DNA of 57,508 nt from Clostridia bacterium (lineage in GTDB: Bacteria; Bacillota; Clostridia; Oscillospirales; Acutalibacteraceae), in NCBI GenBank assembly GCA_017439585.1, contig JAFSIV010000009.1:1-57508 (forward strand). The letters are read 5' to 3'. Below the pieces are notes generated by a model, which ran no database searches, was not told the DNA's origin, and saw only the letters and a program-made list of their open reading frames with translations. Shown here one piece after another: positions 49,885 to 57,508 of the stretch. Every line of letters begins with the position of its first letter. Within the stretch, counting starts at the first letter, position 1. Made by a program: the position numbers and the translations under genes.

Positions 49885-50134
49885 TCAATTCCTTTGATGC
49901 TTTTGCTCCTATTTTACAGGCATTAAAAAAAGCATCTTTAACCTCTAAAAAATGTATCTGGGAGGTAATTTCAAATAATTCCTCAAAACATTTTGTTTGT
50001 TCTTCGTTTAATTCGTTTCTGAGTTCTTTTTCTTTCACAAGTGCTTTCTTAGCAAGTAAGGAATATTCAGACTGTAAAGCAATATTTTGCTCAGAAAGAT
50101 ATTCAGAAAATAGTTTGCTTATAATTTTTTCCAT
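49877..50134 (-). CDS. DUF6809-like small helical protein
   Basis: 85 residues, with GGAGGT upstream of the ATG. It is almost all helix: KIISKLFSEYLSEQNIALQS, then KALVKEKELRNELNEEQTKC and FLEVKDAFFNACKIGAKASKELI. The EEQ-x-x-x-EEL...ITSQI-x-FLE-x-KDAF-x-x-ACKIGA pattern fits DUF6809, seen in Clostridia with unknown role. It is convergent with the Xre gene. Confidence 0.78.
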   Translation of the reverse strand: MEKIISKLFSEYLSEQNIALQSEYSLLAKKALVKEKELRNELNEEQTKCFEELFEITSQIHFLEVKDAFFNACKIGAKASKELII

Positions 50135-50188
50135 TTGTTTACCTCCGTTCTTGTTTCAAATATAATACATTAATTAAAAAAAGTCTTA

Positions 50189-50262
50189 TGCTGTCAGCAT
50201 AAATATAATAAATGCCGTGTTTTGTATGCTAAGTTGACAAAACGCGGCTTGTTTATTATAAT
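50189..50262 (+). promoter_or_regulatory. Kinase-operon promoter with two inverted repeats
   Basis: The promoter is TTGACA (50234-50239), 17 bases, TATAAT (50257-50262). A palindrome TATGCTG-T-CAGCATA lies around 50187-50203, and GCCGTGTTTTGT/ACAAAACGCGGC (50214-50225 with about 50237-50248) overlaps the -35 box. The second repeat could serve as an operator. Confidence 0.78.
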
Positions 50263-50286
50263 TAAACCCAAGAAAAGATTTGAAAT

Positions 50287-50721
50287 TTGGTGTTTAATTT
50301 GCTGAAAGATACAACAAAAATAGTTGAAGAGCTAGGTCTTAGTCCTGATTTTAAAACCTTTTATAAAGAAAATAAGGATTATATGGTTAAAGCAAATTTA
50401 TCCGAGCTTTTAGAGGAACTAATCATAAAATATAACCTTAAAAAATCTCAGGTAATTCGCGCGGCAGAAATGAGCGAGGTTTACGCATATCAAATTTTTT
50501 CAGGTCTTAGAACACCCGAACGCAAAAAACTTTTATGCCTTGCTATTGCAATGAAATTAACATTAGACGAGGTCCAAACCTTATTAAAATCCGCCGGTTA
50601 TTCAACACTTTATGTTAAGCTTCCGTTTGACAGCATTGTTTTATACGGTGTTTGCAAGAAATTATCGGTCGTTGAAATAAACGAAATACTTTATGAATAT
50701 GGTTTAGAAACCTTGGGGTAA
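50287..50721 (+). CDS. HTH protein of the kinase operon
   Basis: 144 residues; the start (TTG 50287, GTG 50290 or TTG 50299) is uncertain because only a weak AAGAAAAG site is present. Residues 45-100 form a helix-turn-helix (LIIKYNLKKSQVIRAAEMSEVYAYQIFSGLRTPERKKLLCLAIAM), followed by a second small domain (TLDEVQTLLKSAGYSTLYVK; FDSIVLYGVCKKLSVVEINEIL). From memory, proteins of this form commonly accompany Ser/Thr kinases in Clostridia, as here. It may sense or regulate the kinase rather than act alone. Confidence 0.82.
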   Translation: MVFNLLKDTTKIVEELGLSPDFKTFYKENKDYMVKANLSELLEELIIKYNLKKSQVIRAAEMSEVYAYQIFSGLRTPERKKLLCLAIAMKLTLDEVQTLLKSAGYSTLYVKLPFDSIVLYGVCKKLSVVEINEILYEYGLETLG

Positions 50722-50724
50722 AAA

Positions 50725-51675
50725 ATGAAAAAATGTCCTAAATGTAAGGCGGAAATCGAGGAAAATGCTCGCTTTTGTCTTTATTGTATGACCTCATTTG
50801 AGGAAAAAGAAACTATTGAGACAATTAAAGAAAATAACAAACGGTGGCTTTATATTATTGCCGCCTTATTAGCATTTCTGATATTTCTTGTGGGTATATT
50901 TATTTTTGGAAATAAAAACCCGAATAACAATAAAAAAGATACCTCTTCCAGTTTACCTATTACCAATAATTCAATTATTACAGGAAACGAAAATACTATA
51001 ACAAACGAGCAAAATAACGATATATCTCAAAGCAACAAAAATTCTAATTCAAATAGTATTAATGAACCTCAAACCCCATCAAATAGCGAGGGAAATGGTA
51101 CTAACCAACCATCAAACAATGAAACAACTAGTAATTCTTCTACATCCACTTCAAATAACAATAATACCGAAGACGACAATTCTGGCAATACTTCCTCAAC
51201 TGATACAATAACTAACGAAAGCAAAGCTGTTACATATATTTATCGTGATGCTAAGTACGGCGATGATTTTTCGGTTAACGCAAATTTAGAAAACTCGGTT
51301 GTTATAACGGGTGTTAAAACCGCCGCGACCAACGGCAAATACATTATCCCCGAAACATTGGACGGCAAAAAGGTTATTGCTATTATGCCGTTGGCTTTTT
51401 GCGAGGATAATATAAGTAATACTGTTAAAACGGTGGTTCTTCCCTCTTCGGTTAAAACAATTTGGAACAATGCTTTTGCAAATTGTTATAATCTAACCGA
51501 TATTTACTTTAAGGGCAATTCAATTTATACCGAAGCGTATGCATTTGCCGAAACCTCTAAACGCAACGGGACATTAACAATCCATTGTTCAGCAAATTGC
51601 AGCGACCGAAATTATAGGTATTATAAAAATAGCGCGTCAAATTATAACGCTAAATATGCAGAATGGAACGGCTAA
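50725..51675 (+). CDS. Zinc-ribbon membrane protein with extracellular LRR
   Basis: 316 residues. A zinc ribbon (MKKCPKCKAEIEENARFCLYC, two CxxC pairs) precedes one membrane helix (about 43-63) and a long Asn/Ser/Thr-rich extracellular linker (about residues 70-170). The end is a BspA-like LRR_5 segment (TPETLDGKKVIAIMPLAFC, KTVVLPSSVKTIWNNAFANC). Zinc ribbons at the cytoplasmic face with extracellular domains suggest a signal-transducing receptor for the kinase encoded next. Note that the giant protein at 46080-49109 also has BspA-type repeats. Confidence 0.85.
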   Translation: MKKCPKCKAEIEENARFCLYCMTSFEEKETIETIKENNKRWLYIIAALLAFLIFLVGIFIFGNKNPNNNKKDTSSSLPITNNSIITGNENTITNEQNNDISQSNKNSNSNSINEPQTPSNSEGNGTNQPSNNETTSNSSTSTSNNNNTEDDNSGNTSSTDTITNESKAVTYIYRDAKYGDDFSVNANLENSVVITGVKTAATNGKYIIPETLDGKKVIAIMPLAFCEDNISNTVKTVVLPSSVKTIWNNAFANCYNLTDIYFKGNSIYTEAYAFAETSKRNGTLTIHCSANCSDRNYRYYKNSASNYNAKYAEWNG

Positions 51676-51679
51676 GAAA

Positions 51680-52384
51680 ATGACTAGAAAACAATATCTA
51701 ACCGAACTTTTTAAAGTATATTCCCTAGTTTCTGTTCTTAGCGAAAAAAATAACTGCAAGGTGCTTAAAGTCAGAAACAAATCGACCGAGCGCGATATGG
51801 TTATAAGAAGTTACACCGAAAAAATTTCGGCTTATGAAGAGCTTTATAGCATAAATTCTCAGAATTTGCCACTCATTTATGATGTTATAAATTTAGATGA
51901 CGGGCAAATTATTTTAGAGGAATATATAAACGGTATCACCATAGCAGAAGTAATGGAAAGCGGAAAATATCATTATTTTGGAACGCGAAAGGTTATCCGT
52001 TCGGTTTGTAATGCTTTGAAAATTTTGCACGATAGAAATTTGGTGCATAGAGACATAAAACCCGAAAATGTTATAATTAGTAAGGATGGCAGAGTTGTTT
52101 TAATTGATTTTAATGCAGCTCGCAAAGTTTCTGCCGCTAGCAAAGATACTGTTATAATGGGAACTGTTGGTTACGCTTCGCCTGAACAATTAGGTGTGGC
52201 TCAAAGCGATACCAGAACTGATATTTATTCCGTAGGCGTTTTACTTAATGTTATGATTACAGGCGAACACCCAAGCGTAAGACTGGCAAAAGGAAAAGCT
52301 GGCAAAATCATCCGCAAATGCACTAGCGTAAATCCCGACGAACGCTTTCAATCAGCCGAAAAACTTATAAAAGCATTAAAATAG
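51680..52384 (+). CDS. Ser/Thr protein kinase, atypical
   Basis: 234 residues from the ATG at 51680, five bases after the upstream stop; an ATG at 51656 lies inside that gene. Catalytic loop NLVHRDIKPENVII and a GTVGYASPEQLG activation segment are intact, and the metal motif is DFN in place of DFG (VLIDFNAARK). The expected VAIK lysine is Arg (DMVIRSY) and no glycine-rich loop is clear. Similar DFN/short kinases are common in Clostridia. It lacks a membrane segment, so it probably works with the membrane-bound zinc-ribbon protein encoded before it. The stop is TAG. Confidence 0.9.
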   Translation: MTRKQYLTELFKVYSLVSVLSEKNNCKVLKVRNKSTERDMVIRSYTEKISAYEELYSINSQNLPLIYDVINLDDGQIILEEYINGITIAEVMESGKYHYFGTRKVIRSVCNALKILHDRNLVHRDIKPENVIISKDGRVVLIDFNAARKVSAASKDTVIMGTVGYASPEQLGVAQSDTRTDIYSVGVLLNVMITGEHPSVRLAKGKAGKIIRKCTSVNPDERFQSAEKLIKALK

Positions 52385-52420
52385 ACTTCAATCAAAAGTG
52401 TGATTGAAGTCTATTTTTGT
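52383..52420 (+). terminator. Terminator after the kinase gene
   Basis: AGACTTCAATCA/TGATTGAAGTCT (52383-52394 with 52401-52412), then ATTTTTG. It is also useful in the other direction for the decarboxylase operon. Confidence 0.9.
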
Positions 52421-52427
52421 ATACATA

Positions 52428-53831
52428 TTAATTTGAAAGGTCTTCGACAATAAGATTTCTAACTTCGTTATCGTCTTCCACCTTATCACGAACTGCAAAG
52501 AATTTCTCAGCAACCTGAGGGAAAAGCGCGTAGCTTAAAACATCCTCAGCGCATTTGCCTATTCCCTTTTCTTTCATTTCTTTGGCATAATTTTCAAGCT
52601 CAGGCTCTAACAAATCGGCCGGGCGGCAAGTGATAACCTTATCATCGCCGATAGCCTTTTTGCGAACCTCCTCATTAACAGGAGCAGGAAGTCTGCCGTA
52701 TTCACCGCGAAGAACAGCCTTAGATTCCTTTGGAACCATTTTATATCTCTCGCCTGAAAGCACATTAAGAACTGCCTGAGTACCAACAATTTGGCTAGTT
52801 GGTGTTACAAGCGGAGGATAACCGAAATCCTTTCTAACGCGCGGAACTTCATCAAGAACCTCATAGTATTTATCCTCAGCATTTGCTTGCTTTAATTGAG
52901 AAATAAGATTAGAAAGCATACCGCCGGGAACTTGATATATTAAGGTTTTGGTATCAACATTAAGCACCTTGGGGTCAAGAGTGCCTTCTGCTTTCATTTT
53001 ATCGGCAACAGTTCTGAAATGAGCCGCAACCTCACTTAAAGCAGTTAAATCAAGACCTGTGTCGCGCTCGGTACCCTTCAAGGTTGCAACCAAAGCCTCG
53101 GTTGCAGGGTTTGCTGTACCATTAGCAAATGGTGACAAAGCGCAGTCAACAATATCAACACCTGCCTGAACTGCCATTAAATAGGTCATATCACCTGTTC
53201 CGGTTGTGTTATGAGTGTGCAAATGAATTGGACATTTAACATTTTCTTTAAGCTTTTTAACCAAAGAATATGCATCAAAAGGAAGAAGCAAGTTTGCCAT
53301 ATCCTTAATACAAATAACATCTGCGCCCATACTCTCTAATTCCTTAGCGAGATTAACAAAATATTCTTCGTTATGAACAGGGCTTTCGGTATAGCTTAAA
53401 GCAGCCTCACAAATACCGCCGTATTTCTTAGTAGCCTTAATAGCCTGCTCAATATTACGAACATCATTTAAAGCATCAAAAATACGGATAACATCAATAC
53501 CGTTTTCAATAGATTTAGCAACAAAGGCCTCAACAACATCATCAGCATAATGCTTATAGCCCAAAAGATTTTGCCCTCTAAGCAACATTTGCAGCTTAGT
53601 ATTAGGCATATGCTTTTTGATAGTGCGAAGTCTTTCCCAAGGGTCTTCGTTTAAAAATCTCATACAAGCATCGAAAGTAGCTCCGCCCCAACATTCAACC
53701 GACCAATAGCCGATTTTATCTAGCTTTTCAAGAGCGGGAATCATATCCTCGATTTTCATTCTTGTAGCCGCTTGTGACTGATGAGCATCACGAAGAATAG
53801 TATCTGTAATAAACAGTTTTTTATTTTCCAT
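52428..53831 (-). CDS. oadA: Oxaloacetate decarboxylase alpha subunit (carboxyltransferase)
   Basis: 467 residues. The HMGL-like TIM barrel starts LFITDTILRDAHQSQAATRM (DxxLRDxHQS metal and substrate motif), with ICIKDMANLLLPFDAYSLV and HLHTHNTTGTGDMTYLMAVQAGVD (HxH zinc ligands). It lacks a C-terminal biotin domain; the carrier is encoded separately at 55071-55445, which is normal for this arrangement. It moves CO2 from oxaloacetate to biotin. It is the last gene of the oadG-carrier-oadB-oadA operon, with gaps under 20 bases. Confidence 0.96.
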   Translation of the reverse strand: MENKKLFITDTILRDAHQSQAATRMKIEDMIPALEKLDKIGYWSVECWGGATFDACMRFLNEDPWERLRTIKKHMPNTKLQMLLRGQNLLGYKHYADDVVEAFVAKSIENGIDVIRIFDALNDVRNIEQAIKATKKYGGICEAALSYTESPVHNEEYFVNLAKELESMGADVICIKDMANLLLPFDAYSLVKKLKENVKCPIHLHTHNTTGTGDMTYLMAVQAGVDIVDCALSPFANGTANPATEALVATLKGTERDTGLDLTALSEVAAHFRTVADKMKAEGTLDPKVLNVDTKTLIYQVPGGMLSNLISQLKQANAEDKYYEVLDEVPRVRKDFGYPPLVTPTSQIVGTQAVLNVLSGERYKMVPKESKAVLRGEYGRLPAPVNEEVRKKAIGDDKVITCRPADLLEPELENYAKEMKEKGIGKCAEDVLSYALFPQVAEKFFAVRDKVEDDNEVRNLIVEDLSN

Positions 53832-53848
53832 TACTTTACTCCTAAAAA

Positions 53849-55057
53849 TTACTTACAAAGCGCAATAAGAACACCTGCAGCAATAGCAGAGCCTATAACA
53901 CCCGCAACATTTGGACCCATAGCATGCATAAGCAAGAAGTTTGACGGATTTTCCTTTTGACCAACGCTCTGAGAAACACGAGCCGCCATAGGAACCGCCG
54001 AAACACCTGCCGAGCCTATAAGTGGGTTAACCTTGTTCTTTGTAAACAAGTTCATAAATTTAGCTAATAATACACCGCTTGCGCTACCCATACCGAAAGC
54101 TACAATACCCATAGCCATAATCTTTAAAGTATCTAGGTTTAAGAAAGCCTCAGCAGTTGCAGTTGCACCAACCGAAATACCCAAGAAAATGGTTACGATA
54201 TTCATAAGCTCATTTTGAGCGGTCTTACAAAGACGCTCGCAAACTCCCGATTCTTTCCAAAGGTTACCAAGCATTAAGCAACCAACCAAAGGTGTTGCCG
54301 AAGGAACTAATAAAGCCACGAAAATAGTTACAGCAATCGGGAAAATAATTTTCTCGGTTTTAGAAACCTTTCTTAAAGGCTTCATAATAATATTGCGCTC
54401 TTTTTTGGTGGTTAAAAGCTTCATAATCGGTGGTTGAATAACCGGCACCAAAGCCATATAGCTATATGCCGCAACCGCAATAGGACCTAGCAAATCAGGG
54501 AAAAGCTTAGAGGTTGTGTAAATAGCGGTAGGACCGTCTGCACCACCAATAATGCCTATTGAACCGGCAGCTTGCTGAGGGAAGCCCAAGTAAATACAAC
54601 CTATAAATGTAACAAAAATACCAATTTGAGCCGCCGCGCCCAAAAGCAAGGATTTCGGGTTTGAAATCAAAGGCTCAAAATCAGTCATAGCGCCAATGCC
54701 AACGAAAATTAAACAAGGATAAATACAGGTTTTAACGCCTATATAAAGAATATCCAATAAACCGCCGTTAGACATTATATGTCCATAGCTATGATAAAAC
54801 TCACTGCCCTCGTCCATAAAATTTGCCCAAAGGTCAGTATGATACATAGCGTCAAACGGGGTAAAAGCAGTAAGGTTAGTAAGCAACATACCAAATGCTA
54901 TACCAACAAGCAAAAGCGGTTCAAATTGCTTCTTAATTCCAAGCCAAAGCAAGAACAAAGAAATACAAATCATAACAAGAGAGGGCCAATTCTCAGTAAT
55001 CTTGCCAAAAAGCAGATAAAAGCCTGTCTCTTTTAAAAAACCTATCATCTGTTCCAT
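53849..55057 (-). CDS. oadB: Oxaloacetate decarboxylase beta subunit (sodium pump)
   Basis: 402 residues with about ten membrane helices. Diagnostic stretches are [19 protein letters not shown] (sodium site, with the Asp of GGADGPT) and [20 protein letters not shown], with [15 protein letters not shown] near the C-terminus. The subunit decarboxylates carboxybiotin and pumps two sodium ions outward. The N-terminus has [20 protein letters not shown]. It lies 13 bases after the biotin carrier gene. Confidence 0.97.
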   Translation of the reverse strand: MEQMIGFLKETGFYLLFGKITENWPSLVMICISLFLLWLGIKKQFEPLLLVGIAFGMLLTNLTAFTPFDAMYHTDLWANFMDEGSEFYHSYGHIMSNGGLLDILYIGVKTCIYPCLIFVGIGAMTDFEPLISNPKSLLLGAAAQIGIFVTFIGCIYLGFPQQAAGSIGIIGGADGPTAIYTTSKLFPDLLGPIAVAAYSYMALVPVIQPPIMKLLTTKKERNIIMKPLRKVSKTEKIIFPIAVTIFVALLVPSATPLVGCLMLGNLWKESGVCERLCKTAQNELMNIVTIFLGISVGATATAEAFLNLDTLKIMAMGIVAFGMGSASGVLLAKFMNLFTKNKVNPLIGSAGVSAVPMAARVSQSVGQKENPSNFLLMHAMGPNVAGVIGSAIAAGVLIALCK

Positions 55058-55070
55058 AGAAAGTCACCAA

Positions 55071-55445
55071 TTAACCAATAACGCAAAGAGTTGCACCGGT
55101 TTCAACAGAAGAACCCCTAGAAACATTAACCGAAACAACAGTACCGTCGCAAGGAGCCATAATTTCGTTTTCCATCTTCATTGCTTCCAAAATAAATAAA
55201 ACATCACCTTTTTTAACAGTAGCGCCATTGCTAACATTAACAGCTAAAATATTTCCAGGCATAGGAGCAGTAACATTTTCTCCGTTTGCATTTGAAACAG
55301 GCGCTACTGCTACGGGAGCAGGAGCTGCTGCAGGTGCAGTGGGTGCTGCGGCGGGAGCGGGAGTCGCTTTAATATCAGCCGCGTCAACAACTTCGAGGGT
55401 TATTTCATAAGAAGTACCATTTACAGTAACGTTATATTTTTTCAT
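55071..55445 (-). CDS. Biotin carboxyl carrier subunit
   Basis: 124 residues. The N-terminal VTVNGTSYEITLEVV strand is followed by an Ala/Pro-rich flexible linker (about 27-52) and the biotinyl domain with the EAMKMEN motif, biotinylated Lys90. The linker lets biotin swing between the alpha and beta subunits. It corresponds to the gamma/GcdC-type carrier of decarboxylase pumps. The low-complexity linker explains the spurious reverse frame here. Confidence 0.96.
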   Translation of the reverse strand: MKKYNVTVNGTSYEITLEVVDAADIKATPAPAAAPTAPAAAPAPVAVAPVSNANGENVTAPMPGNILAVNVSNGATVKKGDVLFILEAMKMENEIMAPCDGTVVSVNVSRGSSVETGATLCVIG

Positions 55446-55465
55446 AATTTTTTTACACCTTTTCC

Positions 55466-55762
55466 TTATATTTTTTTAAATGATAAAATTCTGATTGCGG
55501 AAATATCAGTACCTAATTCCTCTGCAACCGCGGCAGAAACGGCAGCAATAATTTCCTGGCGATTTTCGATTGGCATTTGAACAGTATTAACTGTTGTGGC
55601 AGTGTTTGCAATTTTCTTCTCAGTGTCTGAAACCTTTTTGTTCTTGTTATCGCCAATAGAACACAAAGCACTAATTATTTTACAAAGCAAAACTATTGAT
55701 ATAAGACCTATAAAAACAACGCCTATACCCATCCCTACAATAAACCATTGATATGCAGTCAC
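55466..55762 (-). CDS. oadG: OadG-family small membrane subunit
   Basis: About 98 residues. The start is taken as GTG at 55762, seven bases after AAGGAGGT; a TTG at 55780 precedes that site. One N-terminal helix (WFIVGMGIGVVFIGLISIVLL) is followed by a charged linker and a C-terminal domain (PIENRQEIIAAVSAAVAEEL, then ISAIRILSFKK). This is the usual OadG form, which holds the pump together. It is the first gene of the operon, with a consensus promoter just upstream. Confidence 0.93.
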   Translation of the reverse strand: MTAYQWFIVGMGIGVVFIGLISIVLLCKIISALCSIGDNKNKKVSDTEKKIANTATTVNTVQMPIENRQEIIAAVSAAVAEELGTDISAIRILSFKKI

Positions 55763-55843
55763 TAACGGCACCTCCTTCAAGTGCTTTAATCCTTAAAATC
55801 TAAGCTATCATCAATAAAATAGCAAAAATTACCGATTATATCT

Positions 55844-55872
55844 ATTATATATATAAACTTAATATTATGCAA
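55844..55872 (-). promoter_or_regulatory. Promoter of the oad operon
   Basis: On the minus strand TTGCAT (55872-55867), 17 bases, TATAAT (55849-55844). It lies about 82 bases upstream of the oadG start, leaving a leader of about 75 bases. Confidence 0.8.
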
Positions 55873-56010
55873 GCAATTTTTTAAAATTTTTTCTTTTTAA
55901 TATTTTCTTTATATTTTACTTTTTTATACCATAGTAACCAAAATAAAGAAAACGAAATAGTATATTAAGGGACAATCATATTCCCTATTTAATATAAAGG
56001 AGCTGTCCTA

Positions 56011-56280
56011 ATGGAAAAAAGACTTTATGAGCTTCTTGAAATGCAAAAAATCTCAAACCGAAACAATAATGCAAGTAAACCTGTTATTGTTCCCTCTTGT
56101 ATAGACGGGGATTTTTGCGTATCAGAACCAAGACAACTAAACGGCGGAATTTTAACAATGGCTTTTGTTGACAGCCAACCTCTTGAAAGTGTTTATAATT
56201 CGGAACAGGCTTTAAAATGCGGAACCCTTTTCCCTAATATAAACAAACCGTTTTTATGCGGAGGTATGATGTATGAATAA
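56011..56280 (+). CDS. cotJA: Spore coat protein CotJA
   Basis: 89 residues, AAAGGAG upstream. The motif LTMAFVDSQPLESVYNSEQALKCGTLFPNINKPF is the CotJA signature (xxMAxVxxQxxxxxYxxxxALxxGTLFPxLxxPF). CotJA is needed to assemble CotJC in the spore coat, and is made in the mother cell under sigma-E in Bacillus. No clear sigma-E promoter could be read in the 120 bases upstream. It overlaps cotJB by eight bases. Confidence 0.95.
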   Translation: MEKRLYELLEMQKISNRNNNASKPVIVPSCIDGDFCVSEPRQLNGGILTMAFVDSQPLESVYNSEQALKCGTLFPNINKPFLCGGMMYE

Positions 56281-56536
56281 ACGAGAAATAAAAAAAAGAA
56301 TATATGAAATTGATTTTGCGATTTATGAATTAGTATTATTTTTAGACACCCACCCAACAAACCAAAAAGCTATGGAACTTCTTTGCGAGTACCGTAACAA
56401 GCGAGCCGAAGCGATAGCAAGCTACGAAGCACAGTACGGTGATTATATATCAACCATTAAAGATGTGCCAACATCTGACTGCTGGAAATGGCTCAAAGGT
56501 CCATGGCCTTGGGAAAATAATTTTATGGAGGGTTAA
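56273..56536 (+). CDS. cotJB: Spore coat protein CotJB
   Basis: 87 residues. The pattern IYEIDFAIYELVLFLDTHPTN, then ALxxY-like EYRNKRAEAIASYEAQYGDY, ends with WKWLKGPWPWENNFMEG, typical of CotJB. It helps to place the coat catalase CotJC. It overlaps cotJA (ATGA-type coupling) and is followed by cotJC after five bases. Length normal. Confidence 0.95.
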   Translation: MNKREIKKRIYEIDFAIYELVLFLDTHPTNQKAMELLCEYRNKRAEAIASYEAQYGDYISTIKDVPTSDCWKWLKGPWPWENNFMEG

Positions 56537-56541
56537 AATTC

Positions 56542-56745
56542 ATGTGGAAATATGAAAAGAAATTGCAGTATCCAATAAACATTAAAAATGTTAACCCTAA
56601 GTATGCGCAGATAATTATCAGTCAATACGGCGGCCCTGACGGTGAGCTCGGTGCTTCAATGAGATATTTAACTCAGCGTTATTCTCAGCCCTTTGACGAG
56701 GTTAAAGGTATTTTAACCGATATAGGTATTGAGGATTTATTTTGT
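56542..56745 (+). pseudogene. cotJC: cotJC, interrupted after about 65 codons by a mobile element
   Basis: From the ATG at 56542 the sequence is classic CotJC (manganese-catalase family): WKYEKKLQYPINIKNVNPKYAQ, SQYGGPDGELGASMRYLTQR, then EVKGILTDIGIE. Normal proteins continue (T)EE-LAHLE-M with the metal-binding Glu and His; here the frame turns into DLFCAFNDIYYKTNT and then low-complexity sequence, so the homology ends at about 56735. CotJC needs the rest (about 125 residues) to bind manganese. The missing part is not in the window. The lost part may lie beyond the inserted element and be rejoined by excision. The boundary is accurate to about 15 bases. Confidence 0.85.
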
Positions 56746-56774
56746 GCATTTAATGATATATATTATAAAACCAA

Positions 56775-56910
56775 TACAATACAACCCACTCTAAGACAGG
56801 ACAACACAAAGCAGTACAACAACAATCCAATACAATCCTTTACAGGACTAAACAGGACAACCCACTACACTACTACAACAACCCAAAACATTTCAAAACA
56901 ATACAGGGAA
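56775..56910. repeat. A/C-rich degenerate short repeats
   Basis: CAATACAA occurs several times (about 56776, 56781, 56830 and 56899 with one change), ACAGGAC or AAGACAGG-like units at 56801, 56841 and 56853, and GGACAAC at about 56803 and 56857. Spacing is irregular. It may be an iteron region, part of a replication origin, or the worn repeat-rich tail of a phage gene. Confidence 0.5.
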
Positions 56911-56931
56911 ACTGCAATCGTATGCGGTCGC

Positions 56932-56967
56932 ATAAATAAAGGAGCGATTTCTCGCCCCTTTATTTTA
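56932..56967. terminator. Bidirectional terminator at the element gene end
   Basis: AAATAAAGG-GCGA pairs with TCGC-CCTTTATTT (56934-56947 with 56952-56965) with one bulge. A- and T-runs flank both sides. It overlaps the stop codon of the minus-strand gene. Confidence 0.75.
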
Positions 56968-57483
56968 TATATCTCCGTTATAGATTTTGCTCCAAGTTTC
57001 CTTTTCATAATCTTCGTAAGGAAATTCCCATTTTTCTTTATTGCCTGTATTAACAAAATAGGAAATATATCTAATTCTTTTTTGTGGCTCATCTTCTGCT
57101 TCTGCAAACAATTCTTTAAATGCCTTTTCATTTATTACATTTGCTTTGTTTTCGGGTGGAAATATCAATTCAAACTCGTGACCGTTAATTGTATATGTAA
57201 CAGTTTCAGGGTCATTATCTGCACTTTTTCCGTATCGTTTGAGTGCATTTTCTCGATTTTTCTCGCACCTTTCATTATATTTCTTGTAGTCATTATCAAT
57301 ATTACCTTTCATAACACCCCATACGAGCGATATATCGCTCGATACGGTGGGGTTTATGTCATCAAAGGCATATTGACAAAAAGCGGTCATAATTGCTTTG
57401 CATTGTTCAGGTGTGGAATTATAAATCATTTCTTTATAAGTGCCAAAAAATATGGCGGTGTCAGGTTTTTTAATTTGTTTCAT
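56965..57483 (-). CDS. DUF6291-like element protein (phage/plasmid replication type)
   Basis: 172 residues with AAAGGAAA upstream. It starts KQIKKPDTAIFFGTYKEMIY and has PEQCKAIMTAFCQYAFDD, VSSDISLVWGVMKGNIDND and a Lys/Arg-rich YKKYNERCEKNRENALKRYG stretch, as in DUF6291 proteins that accompany replication genes of prophages and small mobile elements. The C-terminal part (INGHEFELIFPPENKANVIN, KEKWEFPYEDYEKETW) is poorly conserved. Its function is not established, probably DNA binding in replication. It defines the element that breaks cotJC. Confidence 0.8.
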   Translation of the reverse strand: MKQIKKPDTAIFFGTYKEMIYNSTPEQCKAIMTAFCQYAFDDINPTVSSDISLVWGVMKGNIDNDYKKYNERCEKNRENALKRYGKSADNDPETVTYTINGHEFELIFPPENKANVINEKAFKELFAEAEDEPQKRIRYISYFVNTGNKEKWEFPYEDYEKETWSKIYNGDI

Positions 57484-57508
57484 TTTTAATTTTCCTTTCG
57501 TGTTATTC

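Larger units (their letters stand above)
56736..57508. mobile_element. Left end of a mobile element inserted in cotJC (partial)
   Basis: It begins where cotJC homology ends. It contains A/C-rich degenerate repeats (56775-56910), a bidirectional terminator, and a DUF6291-like phage/plasmid replication-type gene on the minus strand. It continues past the window edge, so its integrase and far end cannot be seen. Confidence 0.7.

Noticed and set aside
52428-53831. oadA truncated because it lacks the biotin domain
   Set aside because: A separate biotin carrier gene with the EAMKMEN motif is in the same operon, the usual split arrangement.
56542-57489. A 315-codon forward open frame starting at cotJC
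   Set aside because: Only the first 65 or so codons are CotJC. The rest reads antisense through the DUF6291 gene and a terminator, so it is a chance fusion frame, not a real protein.
1-57508. CRISPR arrays, rRNA or tRNA genes
   Set aside because: No regularly spaced direct repeats, no rRNA-like stretches and no cloverleaf with CCA-type ends were noticed, though a tool search was not possible.

Overview
The window is an AT-rich stretch of chromosome from a spore-forming Clostridia bacterium, probably an uncultured gut member of the Ruminococcaceae/Oscillospiraceae. The evidence is the cotJ spore-coat genes, an alpha/beta-type SASP, the sepF-ylmH-divIVA-lspA division cluster, a two-subunit transketolase, a sodium-pumping decarboxylase and a cohesin/dockerin gene pair. 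No rRNA, tRNA or CRISPR array was seen. Family names come from reading the translations, not from database searches.

Layout. (1) 1-4900 is the end of a mobile element. It holds conserved element proteins, a small serine recombinase divergent from an Xre repressor with three matching operators, a WYL regulator, nested inverted repeats, and two overlapping small genes that each carry an in-frame TAG just after a good start. (2) 4940-6440 holds two collinear 203-bp modules (promoter plus the 3' tail of a GGGtGRT-like gene), each followed by a terminator, around a lipoprotein gene. (3) 6.5-12.4 kb is accessory: lipoproteins, small Xre regulators, a probably leaderless membrane-protein operon with a palindromic operator, and a metallo-beta-lactamase/LamG lipoprotein. 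(4) 12.4-20.5 kb is core: phoH-ybeY-era-yqzL-recO-mutS2, where mutS2 is cut before its Smr domain by one in-frame TAA, then an MFS transporter. (5) 20.5-40.4 kb on the minus strand is core: PRTase, HIT protein, alaS, split transketolase, HAD, rluD-lspA-divIVA-ylmH-sepF-yggS-HlyD, miaA-mutL-mutS-ylbF-miaB, a metallopeptidase and a SASP. (6) 40.5-44.6 kb is a MarR-controlled pair of ABC exporters with a clear operator. (7) 44.6-49.5 kb holds a membrane-anchored cohesin protein directly after a very large dockerin-bearing LRR protein. (8) 49.6-52.4 kb is a small regulator plus an Xre/zinc-ribbon-LRR/Ser-Thr kinase operon. (9) 52.4-55.9 kb is the oxaloacetate decarboxylase sodium pump. (10) 56.0-57.5 kb is cotJA-cotJB-cotJC, with cotJC broken after about 65 codons by a second mobile element that runs out of the window.

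Best leads: the paired in-frame amber codons; the element inside a sporulation gene (possibly skin-like, excised during development); the duplicated promoter-plus-gene-tail modules, whose tail differences are nearly all synonymous; the single stop in mutS2; and the cohesin-dockerin surface pair.
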